Shown piece by piece: positions 1-8,646 of a stretch of 64,000 nucleotides of DNA. The DNA comes from CAVQOB01 sp963714325 (GTDB taxonomy: Bacteria > Pseudomonadota > Alphaproteobacteria > Rhizobiales > Hyphomicrobiaceae). The notes beneath the pieces were generated by a model. That model was not told where the DNA came from, searched no databases, and worked only from the letters and a program-made list of their open reading frames with translations. The stretch is from the NCBI GenBank assembly GCA_963714325.1, contig CAVQOB010000034.1, forward strand, positions 1 through 64,000, read 5' to 3'. How positions within the stretch are numbered: the first letter of the stretch is position 1; the number at the start of each line of letters is the position of its first letter. Both the position numbers and the translations under genes were made by a program.

Positions 1-857
1 TCGTCGATGATCCCGGGCTGCGTGTTCGTTCCGGCGAAGCGTTCGTGGTGCATATTCCAGAGGCGATTGCGCCGGAACCCGCCGGGGAGGCTATCCCGCT
101 CATCATTGTGCATGAGGATGCCGACCTCATTGTCATCGACAAGCCGGCCGGGCTGGTGGTCCACCCCGCAGCTGGGCATCAGACCGGCACGCTGGTCAAC
201 GCGCTGATTGCCCATTGTGGCGACAGCCTTTCCGGCGTTGGCGGCGTCAAGCGGCCGGGGATCGTGCATCGCCTGGACAAGGACACGTCGGGATTGCTGG
301 TCGTCGCCAAGAATGATCGTGCGCATCAGCATTTGTCGGATCAATTCGCGGCGCACGGGACAGATGGGCGGCTCGAACGCCGGTATGTGGCGCTGGTCTG
401 GGGACGGCCATTACATCGCAAGGGGACTATCGATGCGGCCCTCGCCCGCTCGACCGCTGATCGGATGAAATTTGCGGTCAGCCGATCTGAGAGTGCGCGT
501 CACGCCATTTCGCACTATGAGGTGATCGAGAGTTTTGGTCCTGATGTGACCAAGCCGTTGGCGAGCCTCGTGCATGTCACGCTCGAAACGGGCCGCACGC
601 ACCAGATCCGCATCCACATGGCTCATCTCGGGCATCCAGTGATGGGGGATCCGGTCTACGGACGGGGCTTTGCTGCGAGTTCCCGAAAGCTGACGGAGGC
701 CGCGCGCGCCGCCGTTGAGGCGCTTGATCGTCAGGCCTTGCACGCGGCGGTTCTTGGCTTTGTCCACCCCCGTACGGGCAAGCCGAAGCGCTTTGAAAGC
801 CCGCTGCCGCCGGATATGGCGGCGCTCAAGGCGGCGCTCGGCAGCAAGCGAAAATAA
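1..857 (+). CDS. RluA/RluD-family rRNA pseudouridine synthase (5' end outside window)
   Basis: Converts specific uridines in 23S rRNA to pseudouridine. The frame is open from the window edge (codons in phase from base 3) and the residues before the first internal GTG fit the end of an S4 RNA-binding domain, so the true start lies upstream. The catalytic motif HRLDKDTSG is encoded near bases 268-294, and the RTHQIRIHMAHLGHPVMGD block typical of the family near 592-648. The C-terminus is normal. It lies just upstream of rpoH in the same direction, an arrangement common in Hyphomicrobiales. RluA, RluC and RluD cannot be separated from this fragment; RluD-like is the best guess. Confidence 0.9.
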   Translation, partial: VDDPGLRVRSGEAFVVHIPEAIAPEPAGEAIPLIIVHEDADLIVIDKPAGLVVHPAAGHQTGTLVNALIAHCGDSLSGVGGVKRPGIVHRLDKDTSGLLVVAKNDRAHQHLSDQFAAHGTDGRLERRYVALVWGRPLHRKGTIDAALARSTADRMKFAVSRSESARHAISHYEVIESFGPDVTKPLASLVHVTLETGRTHQIRIHMAHLGHPVMGDPVYGRGFAASSRKLTEAARAAVEALDRQALHAAVLGFVHPRTGKPKRFESPLPPDMAALKAALGSKRK

Positions 858-1173
858 ATGGTGTTCAATATGGTGCGGCTGGGTACTTGAAACGCCTTGT
901 CTGGTCCCCATATCCTGCAGTCTCAGGTCATCGCCGAGACATGGCGATGGCTGCAAGTCATCCGGAGGGGCCTCCATTGACGTATATGACACGACCCGGT
1001 GATGCCGGGTGATCCCCGGTTAACGGCAATGTGGTTGGCGCTTGAACGGAAGCAGGCGTATCCAATCGTTATTCGCCGAGCACAGACGTCACGTCCGTCA
1101 GAAGTGGTTCTAGACAGAGGCAGCCGGTTTCATCCCCCCGATTTCAGACTATGAAACCCGCTGAGTAAAAGTC
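858..1173 (+). promoter_or_regulatory. rpoH upstream region with sigma-32-like promoter and start-proximal hairpin
   Basis: This 316-base gap holds no credible gene. At 1041-1044 there is CTTG, followed after 17 bases by CCAATCGT at 1062-1069; this resembles the alphaproteobacterial RpoH promoter (CTTG, 17-18 bases, CYTAT) with one core mismatch. An exact 8-bp inverted repeat GGTTTCAT (1126-1133) / ATGAAACC (1151-1158) forms a hairpin ending 15 bases before the rpoH ATG. A small GC-rich hairpin (994-999 with 1005-1010) lies after the upstream gene but has no T-run. Promoter and thermosensor roles are inference. Confidence 0.4.
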
Positions 1174-2064
1174 ATGACAACGCGAACTCTCCCCTCGATT
1201 GCCGGCGGTTCCGGTGGCCTGTCGCGGTATCTCGAAGAGATCCGCCGCTTTCCGATGTTGCAGCCGGACGAGGAATACATGCTCGCCAAGCGTTGGACGG
1301 AGCATGCCGACTCGGCCGCGGCACAAAAGCTGATCACGTCACATCTGCGTCTCGTGGCGCGGATTGCCATGGGCTATCGCGGCTATGGTCTGCCGATTGG
1401 CGAAGTGATTTCGGAAGGCAACGTCGGACTGATGCAGGCCGTCAAGCGGTTTGAGCCGGAGAAGGGATTCCGCCTTGCGACTTATGCGATGTGGTGGATC
1501 CGTGCATCGATCCAGGAATACATCCTGCGTTCGTGGAGCCTTGTCAAAATGGGCACCACGGCCTCGCAAAAGAAGTTATTTTTCAACCTGCGCCGCATGA
1601 AGGGGCAGATCCAGGCGCTCGAAGAGGGCGATCTGAAGCCTGAGCACGTCAAGCAGATCGCGACGAAACTTGGCGTTACTGAAGCTGACGTGGTGTCGAT
1701 GAATCGCCGCCTCGGCGGTGATAGTTCACTCAACGCGCCGATCCGTGCTGATAGCGAGAGTGGGGAGTGGCAGGACTGGCTGGTCGATGATCACCCGGAT
1801 CAGGAAGAGGTGCTTGCGGAAAGCGAAGAACTTGGCCAGCGCAGGGCGTACCTCGCCAAGGCGCTGACCTCGCTGAATGATCGAGAGAAGCGCATTTTCG
1901 AGGCGCGGCGTCTGGCTGAAGAGCCGGCGACGTTGGAGGATCTGTCAGCTGAGTTCGGCGTCAGTCGGGAGCGCATCCGCCAGATCGAGGTTCGCGCGTT
2001 CGAAAAGGTGCAAAAGGCCGTGCAGGACGCAGCCGTTGAGGGCGAGCGCCCAAGCGCCCGTTAA
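1174..2064 (+). CDS. rpoH: RNA polymerase sigma-32 factor RpoH
   Basis: Alternative sigma factor for heat-shock and protein-quality genes. The 296-residue length is normal for the family. Region 2 is seen as SEGNVGLMQAVKRFEP and the ATYAMWWIRASIQEYI stretch. The RpoH box that separates this protein from RpoD is present as QKKLFFNLR near residues 131-139. Region 4 has a helix-turn-helix (LEDLSAEFGVSRERIRQIEVRA) near residues 251-272. The start ATG at 1174 gives the usual short N-terminus. Many Hyphomicrobiales carry more than one RpoH; which paralogue this is cannot be told here. A hairpin just upstream may influence translation. Confidence 0.96.
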   Translation: MTTRTLPSIAGGSGGLSRYLEEIRRFPMLQPDEEYMLAKRWTEHADSAAAQKLITSHLRLVARIAMGYRGYGLPIGEVISEGNVGLMQAVKRFEPEKGFRLATYAMWWIRASIQEYILRSWSLVKMGTTASQKKLFFNLRRMKGQIQALEEGDLKPEHVKQIATKLGVTEADVVSMNRRLGGDSSLNAPIRADSESGEWQDWLVDDHPDQEEVLAESEELGQRRAYLAKALTSLNDREKRIFEARRLAEEPATLEDLSAEFGVSRERIRQIEVRAFEKVQKAVQDAAVEGERPSAR

Positions 2065-2091
2065 CGCGTCTCTAGCCCCAAGTGTATGGAG

Positions 2092-2130
2092 CGCTGTTCC
2101 GCAGCCCGCGGAGCGGTGCATTCTTTTTTT
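2092..2130 (+). terminator. Rho-independent terminator after rpoH
   Basis: Bases 2096-2117 form a stem (GTTCCGC against GCGGAGC, one G-T pair, loop AGCCC) that can be extended by further wobble pairs. It is followed by a T-rich run TTCTTTTTTT at 2121-2130. It sits 28 bases after the rpoH stop, between convergent rpoH and the polysaccharide polymerase gene. Confidence 0.75.
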
Positions 2131-2144
2131 CGCGCGGCTTCGCT

Positions 2145-3533
2145 CTAGGCTCTCCGTTGCCGTTGATAGACCGGGCGCAGCGGCACGTGCGGTTTCGGGC
2201 GAACGCGACCGGTGCGGCGGGCAGCCGGCGCGATGACGTCGTCTGATCGGATCGACTTGCGAGCGCGGGCCCACTGTGGCAGCGGGTCCGCGAGCCAGCC
2301 GCCGAGGCCCAGAATAAAGAACAAATAGGCGTAGGGGACGTTCCAGTAGTGCACCGTGCAGCCGATCAGGCTGAGGGCGACGACCGACATCGACCAGCCC
2401 AATTGAAATTGTCGCGCTTCGGGCTCCGGATGGCGCCGCCCCTGCACCGCGACCTTGCGGAACAGCATCGCCATCGCCAGCAACAGCAGCACCACAGCCG
2501 GCATGCCAGCGCGCATCGGGATCAACAACCAGAAGGCGTCGACAGAATCTGATGCCATCCACCACGGCCGGACCCAATCACCGAGACCGATGCCGGTGAA
2601 ATAGTTGGCCTGAATGTTTTCGATGCCGGCTTCCCAGATGACGAGGCGATAATAGCCGGTCCAGCTGTCGAGCGTCATGCCGGTCGCAATGAAGTTGGCA
2701 GGTGTCCGTGTTCCCAGCAGGATCGTGCCGATATAGATTGCGACAAAAACGGTGAAGGTGATGGTCAGGCGATTGTCGATGCCACGCGTAGCTTTGTCCC
2801 AGAGGATCAGGCTGATCTGCAGGCCGAGGCACAATATCGGCGCCGACGACAGACCGAGCACGGTTGCCGAGACGATCAGCATGATTTTCTTCCAGCGCGC
2901 CATTGTGCGGCGCTCGCTGTACCAAATCATCGCCAGCGCGCTGGCGCAGAAGGTGCCGTAGTGAATGGGGTGGTCGAACACGGAGTAGGCGCGCTCAAGC
3001 CCCATGCGCTGCTCATACTTCAGGGGGAAATTGTACCCGGTCAGGCTATTGAGGAAGTCGTGCACCAAGTGCTTGCCCGAAAGCGCTTCTGGCAAAGCCA
3101 AGAGACCAACAAGGCCAACGGCAACGACAAGCAGGCGAATGACGGCGGCGCACGACGACCAGGTGCGGATGTATGCGCGGGCGATGATATACCCGCCGAA
3201 GCTTTCAAGCGCCAATGATCCGCCATAGTTGAGCGCGCCGCCTGAGCCGGCATTGGAGCCGGCCGCCGATGAGACGGCCGCGTCTCCGTGATAAAGGAAG
3301 ATCGACACCGTCCACACATTGTAGAGCGCGAACAGGATGTCGAAGGCTTGGATTTTGACGTCTTTGCGTCGAAAAAGGCGCAGCAGTGCAAACGGCACCA
3401 GCAACACGAACGCCACACGATGCGGCGACAAGCGCATGCCGCCGACGAATAGCGACAGCTCCGTTGGACAAATGAAGCTGAGGATCACCAGCGCGATTGG
3501 CAGTGGCACGGCTTTGAGGGATTGACGGATCAT
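2145..3533 (-). CDS. O-antigen ligase/Wzy-like polysaccharide polymerase
   Basis: Integral membrane protein of 462 residues with about ten to twelve hydrophobic segments, starting directly with one (LPIALVILSFICPTELSLFV). Hydrophobicity pattern, length and position resemble the O-antigen ligase/Wzy family, whose members polymerise or transfer lipid-linked repeat units at the periplasmic face of the inner membrane. A large hydrophilic loop around residues 150-190 and an arginine-rich C-terminal tail are visible. It is the last gene of the minus-strand exopolysaccharide operon, 20 bases after the sugar transferase. The family call rests on topology and context because sequence conservation in this family is poor. 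Confidence 0.75.
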   Translation of the reverse strand: MIRQSLKAVPLPIALVILSFICPTELSLFVGGMRLSPHRVAFVLLVPFALLRLFRRKDVKIQAFDILFALYNVWTVSIFLYHGDAAVSSAAGSNAGSGGALNYGGSLALESFGGYIIARAYIRTWSSCAAVIRLLVVAVGLVGLLALPEALSGKHLVHDFLNSLTGYNFPLKYEQRMGLERAYSVFDHPIHYGTFCASALAMIWYSERRTMARWKKIMLIVSATVLGLSSAPILCLGLQISLILWDKATRGIDNRLTITFTVFVAIYIGTILLGTRTPANFIATGMTLDSWTGYYRLVIWEAGIENIQANYFTGIGLGDWVRPWWMASDSVDAFWLLIPMRAGMPAVVLLLLAMAMLFRKVAVQGRRHPEPEARQFQLGWSMSVVALSLIGCTVHYWNVPYAYLFFILGLGGWLADPLPQWARARKSIRSDDVIAPAARRTGRVRPKPHVPLRPVYQRQRRA

Positions 3534-3553
3534 GGTTCAGCCCTGGCGCACGA

Positions 3554-5038
3554 CTACAGTGCGTTCCTGTGCTTGAAGCCGCGCACGACCGTCAGGCCGA
3601 GGATTTTCAGATCGAGCCATAGTGACCACGTATCGATGTAGATCAGGTCGTGTTCGACGCGAGACTGCATCTTATCCGGCGTGTCGGTTGGACCGCGAAA
3701 GCCTTCGACCTGCGCCAAGCCGGTCATGCCAGGCTTGACCTGATGGCGATTGGCGTAGCGTTCCAGCATCTCACCGTAGTGATCATCGTGGACGAGCGCA
3801 TGGGGACGAGGGCCAACAAGCGACATTTCACCTTTGAGGACGTTGATCAGCTGGGGCAGTTCATCGAGACTGGTTGAGCGCAGAAAGCGGCCGAGTCGGG
3901 TGACGCGAGTGTCACCGACGCACGCCTGCTGGATCTCGCTGCCGTTTTCGAGGACGCGCATGGTGCGGAATTTCAAGACGTTGATAACGCGCCGGTTGAG
4001 GCCATGCCGGCGCTGCCGGAAGAGGACCGGACCCGGGCTCTCGAGCCGCACGGCGAGCGCGACGATGGCCATGACAGGGGCGGCGAGGATCAGGGCCATC
4101 AGTCCGATGACATAATCTTCGAAGGTTTTAACGTGCGGCGCCCAATCACTGAGGGGCTGAGGCTTGATATCGAGTAGCCCGATCGGGCCTAGACTCGATA
4201 CGGCGTGCGTGGGGTGGTCTTCGACCAGATCTGAGGCAATATGTGTTACGATGTGCAGGCTCGACGGCAGCTGCTCGAGTTTGCGGGCAACGTCTGAAAT
4301 GCGACGATCGGCGGTCTGCGGCAATGCGATGATGATCCGGTCGATCTCGCCGGCACGGCCTGCGGCGATGAGGTCGTCCAGGTTGCCTGTGAGCATGGTG
4401 TATGCTTCGCCAGTGCCAGCACGCGTGCCGGGCTGGCGGTCGTCGAAAATGCCGGCAAACCTGATGCCGAATTCTGGGTTGCGGAGATGGCTGTCAATGC
4501 GGTCGGCTGTGCGGCCGTTTCCGTAAATGGCGACGCGCGTGCTGAACTGGCCTTGACTGGCCATGGCCGCCAGGACATGGCGGGCGATATAGCGGACTGA
4601 GACGACCAGAAGCAGGCTGGTGGTGAACCAGGCTCCGTATCGGTACCAGACAGTGCCCTGATTCAGGCCGTCCGGCAGTCCCATGCCGAAGGCGGCGACC
4701 AGGGCAATGACGATTGCGGCGGCGATCCGATCACTACCAATCGGCAAATCGCTCATGCGCCGTGTGTCGTAGAGGCCGAAATGGCGCATGCAGAGGTAGG
4801 CGAACAGCGCGGTAACTAGGCAACCCTGTGACGTCGCCAGCCAATGGACAGGCATATGGATTGTCTTGGCGAGTATCCAAGCCGGTAGGATGCCGCCAAT
4901 CAGGATACACGCCACGTCGGCGAAAGCCACGAGGTCGATGGCGACGCGGCGCGATCGGGCTTTCGCAGCGCCGGTCCACTTTTGTGTTTCACTCGGGCAG
5001 ATCGACGGCGGCAATTGCAGGGTTGATACGTGGGCCAT
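3554..5038 (-). CDS. Undecaprenyl-phosphate sugar phosphotransferase (WcaJ/ExoY-type)
   Basis: Initiates exopolysaccharide repeat-unit assembly by moving a sugar-1-phosphate, usually glucose, to undecaprenyl phosphate in the inner membrane. The 494-residue protein has about four N-terminal membrane helices (residues 30-150), a nucleotide-binding-like middle domain (VAIYGNGRTADRI near 165-180) and a C-terminal bacterial sugar transferase domain from about 300. Seen there are LFRQRRHGLN, VLKFRTMR, the SLDELPQLINVLKGEMSLVGPRP block and KPGMTGLAQV. The ending FKHRN is typical of polyprenyl glycosylphosphotransferases. It lies 2 bases after the Wzc-like gene, so the two are co-transcribed. Sugar specificity cannot be read from the sequence. 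Confidence 0.93.
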   Translation of the reverse strand: MAHVSTLQLPPSICPSETQKWTGAAKARSRRVAIDLVAFADVACILIGGILPAWILAKTIHMPVHWLATSQGCLVTALFAYLCMRHFGLYDTRRMSDLPIGSDRIAAAIVIALVAAFGMGLPDGLNQGTVWYRYGAWFTTSLLLVVSVRYIARHVLAAMASQGQFSTRVAIYGNGRTADRIDSHLRNPEFGIRFAGIFDDRQPGTRAGTGEAYTMLTGNLDDLIAAGRAGEIDRIIIALPQTADRRISDVARKLEQLPSSLHIVTHIASDLVEDHPTHAVSSLGPIGLLDIKPQPLSDWAPHVKTFEDYVIGLMALILAAPVMAIVALAVRLESPGPVLFRQRRHGLNRRVINVLKFRTMRVLENGSEIQQACVGDTRVTRLGRFLRSTSLDELPQLINVLKGEMSLVGPRPHALVHDDHYGEMLERYANRHQVKPGMTGLAQVEGFRGPTDTPDKMQSRVEHDLIYIDTWSLWLDLKILGLTVVRGFKHRNAL

Positions 5039-5040
5039 GG

Positions 5041-7290
5041 TTAGGCTGCCCGCCTTCGGCGCCGCTCGGGCGTCGGTTCGTCATAGCCAAGCGCGCTTTC
5101 GATTTCTGTCGGATCGACCTGATTGACGATCACGCCGACGACTTTCTCGGCATTATAGCCGAGCAGCTTGATCGCGCGTTTGGCCAGTGCTGTCGGCGTC
5201 TTGCGCCAGGTCATGGTCATGACAATCTGGTCGGCGTGGTCGGCGACCAGGCGCCCATCGACAATCGGTAGCAACGGCGGGGCATCGACGATAATCACAT
5301 CATAACGGCCTTTGAGGATGGCGAAGGCCTGGACCAGGGTTGACGATGCCAGAGCTTCGGGTGCCGATGTTTTCTGTGGCGCGCCGCTGGTTGCTGGCAT
5401 GACGTTGAGACCGGTGGTCGTGTCGCGCAACACAGCCGCTTCCGGCGTCATGTATCCGGCGAGAACTTCGCGCAGGCCAGGGCGTCCTGAGAGGCCCAGC
5501 TGGTGCGTCAGTTTGGCATGGCGCAGATCGGCGTCGATCAAGAGCGTTCGCGCGCCGCTGACGGCGTAGTGATGGGCAAGATTCGAGGCAATGAGCGTGG
5601 TGCCTTCGCCGGGTAGCGTCGACGTCACCAACACGATGCGCGATCCGGGTGATTGCCATTGCTGGTCGATCTCGTGGCGGGCCGCGCCGATCGCTTCGGC
5701 AAACAGGCTTCTCGGTTGCGAGATGGCAAGCCGCGTGCCAGACGCCATCGTGCTGGCGGCGTTCACATCCAGTAGCGGAATCGAACCGATGTGAGCTGCC
5801 GACAGTGTCCGCTCGACATCTTCGGGGCGGCGGAGGCCGGGTGCTGTGAATTCCAGCAGGAAGGCGAGGCCGAAGGCGGTGGCCAATGCGAGAGCCACAG
5901 CCGCCAACATCATCTGCTGGCGTTTGGGCGAAATCGGGTAGAGCGGTACATCCGCCATCTCAATGATGCGGGCATCCGCGACCTGGATCGACTGCGTTTC
6001 CGCGGTCTGCTTGTAGCGCCCCAGGAATGCCTCGAAGACCTGCTTCGATGAGACGGCCTCGCGCTCGAGTTCGCGCAGCCTGACGGTCGCGTCGCGCGTA
6101 TCGCCATGCTGGGCTTTGAGCTTGTCGAGCGAGGCGGTCAGTTGCCGCTCACGATCGGTCGCAACATCGAGCTCGGCCTTCAAGTTGATGATGATTTGCG
6201 AGGCTTCGATATCAATCTTGGATTGGATATCGCGCGCCTCGGCGTTGATTTTCTGCATCGCGGGGTGTTTCTGCCCATATCGCGTCTGCAATTCGGCTTG
6301 CTGGCGCGTCACCCGTGACTGCTGCTCCTTGAGCATGCGGATCGTGTGACTGGCGAGCACATCGCCAACGCCCGACAAGTCGCTCTGGCGTGTTGCCAGT
6401 CTTCGGACTTGTTCGTACTTGGCCTGCGCTTCGGCACCGGCATTGCGCGCACGAACCGTTTCTTCCATGAGCCGCGCAAGTTGGCGTTCCGACAGCAACT
6501 GGCCTTCGGTGTCGATGATGTTGTTGTCCGTCTTGAATTGGCTGACCTTGCGCTCACTTTCGTAGAGTTGCAGCTTCAGGCCTTCGAGTTTCTGTTCCAG
6601 GAGATCGGTCGCGCCGGTGGTCGCACGGACCTTATTTTCAATCTGGTCCTTGATGTAGGCGTCGGCAATGGCGTTGACGATGCGTGCCGCTTTGATGGGG
6701 TCTTTTGATGTGAAGCGGATATCGATCAGCAGCGAGTTTCGCACGCGCAACACGCGCAACTTCGACATGAACGCGGAGGCGATGGTGTCGCGCAACGGAT
6801 CAGTCCTCGCGCCACCGTCTGAGGCGAGAAGATCGGCGATTGGGTCGCGCGACCGGCGCTCGGTCGGGTCGGGCTTCTCGGTCTTGAGCGCCCACGTATT
6901 CAAACCCAGCATGGCGAGCAGTTTGGTCTTCATGCCCGGCTCATTGAATTCCGCATCCTGGCGCAGGCCAAGATCATCGATCACGCGGCCGATCACCGCG
7001 CGCGATTTCAGAATTTCGACCTCGCTCTCGACGATCGGCGTGTCGGTTCGCAGGTCCGAGGTCACGTTTTCGATCTGGACGATGGTGCGCTTGCGCGGGT
7101 CGATCTGTACGGTCGCAGAGGCTTCGTAACGGTTTGGAATTGAAATCAATACTGCTGCCGCAATCGCGATGATCGAGGTGCTGATCAGGGTGATCAGGCG
7201 CCACCGTCGACGCGCCATACCCAACAGGTCGGCAACGGCAAAGCCGCTGCCCCCCTCACTTGGATGTTGCGATGTGTCGTGATGGTTCAT
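5041..7290 (-). CDS. Wzc/ExoP-like polysaccharide copolymerase with degenerate tyrosine-kinase domain
   Basis: Chain-length regulator of polysaccharide export. The 749-residue protein has an N-terminal Wzz domain with a membrane helix near residues 32-52, long periplasmic coiled coils (about 200-430), a second helix near 460-480 after a proline-rich PLYPISPKR motif, and a cytoplasmic P-loop domain (about 540-735). Walker A' (LLIDADLRHAKL) and Walker B (VIIVDAPPLLPIVDG) are present. The Walker A segment reads STLPGEGTTLIASN, so threonine stands where active BY-kinases have lysine (GEGKT/S). The C-terminus ends in an arginine run and lacks the usual tyrosine cluster. It may work as a copolymerase without autophosphorylation; that is inference. 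Second gene upstream of the polymerase in the operon. Confidence 0.92.
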   Translation of the reverse strand: MNHHDTSQHPSEGGSGFAVADLLGMARRRWRLITLISTSIIAIAAAVLISIPNRYEASATVQIDPRKRTIVQIENVTSDLRTDTPIVESEVEILKSRAVIGRVIDDLGLRQDAEFNEPGMKTKLLAMLGLNTWALKTEKPDPTERRSRDPIADLLASDGGARTDPLRDTIASAFMSKLRVLRVRNSLLIDIRFTSKDPIKAARIVNAIADAYIKDQIENKVRATTGATDLLEQKLEGLKLQLYESERKVSQFKTDNNIIDTEGQLLSERQLARLMEETVRARNAGAEAQAKYEQVRRLATRQSDLSGVGDVLASHTIRMLKEQQSRVTRQQAELQTRYGQKHPAMQKINAEARDIQSKIDIEASQIIINLKAELDVATDRERQLTASLDKLKAQHGDTRDATVRLRELEREAVSSKQVFEAFLGRYKQTAETQSIQVADARIIEMADVPLYPISPKRQQMMLAAVALALATAFGLAFLLEFTAPGLRRPEDVERTLSAAHIGSIPLLDVNAASTMASGTRLAISQPRSLFAEAIGAARHEIDQQWQSPGSRIVLVTSTLPGEGTTLIASNLAHHYAVSGARTLLIDADLRHAKLTHQLGLSGRPGLREVLAGYMTPEAAVLRDTTTGLNVMPATSGAPQKTSAPEALASSTLVQAFAILKGRYDVIIVDAPPLLPIVDGRLVADHADQIVMTMTWRKTPTALAKRAIKLLGYNAEKVVGVIVNQVDPTEIESALGYDEPTPERRRRRAA

Positions 7291-7295
7291 GGCGC

Positions 7296-8591
7296 TCAGT
7301 ACCTGTACCTTGCGCCAAACATGATCTTATTGGTCGTCACGTCGAAAGTGGTCGTCGACGAAGTGCGATTGCGATACTCGTAGTTGGCCGAGAACACCCA
7401 GTTCGGCGTGTGCGTATACTCCGCGCCAAAGCGCAGCGCGCGTGCCATGTCGCTGCGGCTGGTGCCGGCGAAACGATCCTCGCGCAGCTCAATTTCGCTC
7501 TTGAGCAGCAGATTGCGCCACATCTCGTATTCGGCGCCGAAAATGACGCGGCTTTGGATGCGCGTCGCTGAATCGGAAAGGGCGGCCGGGTAGAGTTGGC
7601 GATCGGTTTTGGCGGTGAGGGTCAGGAGCGGCGAGATCAGCCATTGGACGCGTGCATCCCAGACGGGCTGTGCGACATTGCCGATCGCTGGATCCTGAAA
7701 CTCTGCGACATGCCACCCGCCCATCAGGGCGACGCGGACGAGCGGGCTCATTTCAAATTCGACGCCGACCTTGGCTTCATAGCCGCGGCCGTCGTGGCTG
7801 ACCGGGTCGACGATCGGACCTTTCTGGAAGTAGGTCGAGAACTCGCCGAGGAACTTGTATCCAGGGGAGGCCTGATACGACAGTTTCACAAATGGCGTCA
7901 GCAGGCTGATGTCGCGCTGATCCTGCTCGATGAGACCGCCGCCGAATTTTTCGACATCCTTGAAATTCCAGGTATCGAACTTGACGCCGACCGACGTCGC
8001 CAACTTGCCGGTATCGCGCAAAAAGCCGACTTCCGAACTCGAGCGAGCGAGTTCGATGGGCTTGCGCGCTTCGGTTGGCGATTCTGGCGAGATGTGATCG
8101 TCGTGGCCCTTGTTATAGGAGAGGGTTCCAAAAATCTTGTGGTACCGGTCGATGTCGAATCGGAATTGGGTCTGCGCCCTCGCATCCCTGTACTGGAAAT
8201 AGTCGAGTTCCTGCATCTGCCCGATTTTGCCGGCGAACATGAAGTTCAGCATATGGCGTGGCAGGCGCGAGCTAACGTCGACACGAGCGTCAAACTCATG
8301 CCGAAGATCGCCTTGAGCGGCGTTTTTCGGGCTGGAGAAGACGTTGTCGTTCCAGGTGATACCATAGCCGATCGATGGCTGAATGATGAAGTCGCCGGAG
8401 CGAATGCCGTTCGGTTCCAACCAAGGGCGATAGCGATCGCCGACCGTCACGGCGCCGAGATCCTTGGCGTTGTCGTAGTTCGGATCCTGTGCCAATGCGG
8501 GTTGCATGACGCCGGACATCAGTGTCCCGACTGCAGAGATGGCGGGTGCCGTCCACAGCAAGCGGGTCAGAGATGTGTGTGTCAAGAACAT
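7296..8591 (-). CDS. Outer-membrane beta-barrel protein of exopolysaccharide cluster
   Basis: About 431 residues. An N-terminal signal peptide ends near ALAQ (residue 34), followed by alternating strands rich in aromatic and polar residues, and the protein ends in the barrel-like YRNRTSSTTTFDVTTNKIMF and a final GARYRY. This fits the outer-membrane beta-barrel proteins found in EPS loci (VpsM/BBP family), which help pass polysaccharide through the outer membrane. The start at 8591 is preferred because it gives a clean signal peptide; a longer frame to 8804 would overlap the wza-like gene and has no signal-like start. It is 5 bases from the Wzc-like gene. Confidence 0.8.
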   Translation of the reverse strand: MFLTHTSLTRLLWTAPAISAVGTLMSGVMQPALAQDPNYDNAKDLGAVTVGDRYRPWLEPNGIRSGDFIIQPSIGYGITWNDNVFSSPKNAAQGDLRHEFDARVDVSSRLPRHMLNFMFAGKIGQMQELDYFQYRDARAQTQFRFDIDRYHKIFGTLSYNKGHDDHISPESPTEARKPIELARSSSEVGFLRDTGKLATSVGVKFDTWNFKDVEKFGGGLIEQDQRDISLLTPFVKLSYQASPGYKFLGEFSTYFQKGPIVDPVSHDGRGYEAKVGVEFEMSPLVRVALMGGWHVAEFQDPAIGNVAQPVWDARVQWLISPLLTLTAKTDRQLYPAALSDSATRIQSRVIFGAEYEMWRNLLLKSEIELREDRFAGTSRSDMARALRFGAEYTHTPNWVFSANYEYRNRTSSTTTFDVTTNKIMFGARYRY

Positions 8592-8646
8592 GCGATGCGA
8601 CTGCGGTTCCGAATCTATACGACGGGTTGCGGGTGTTTTTTGATGC

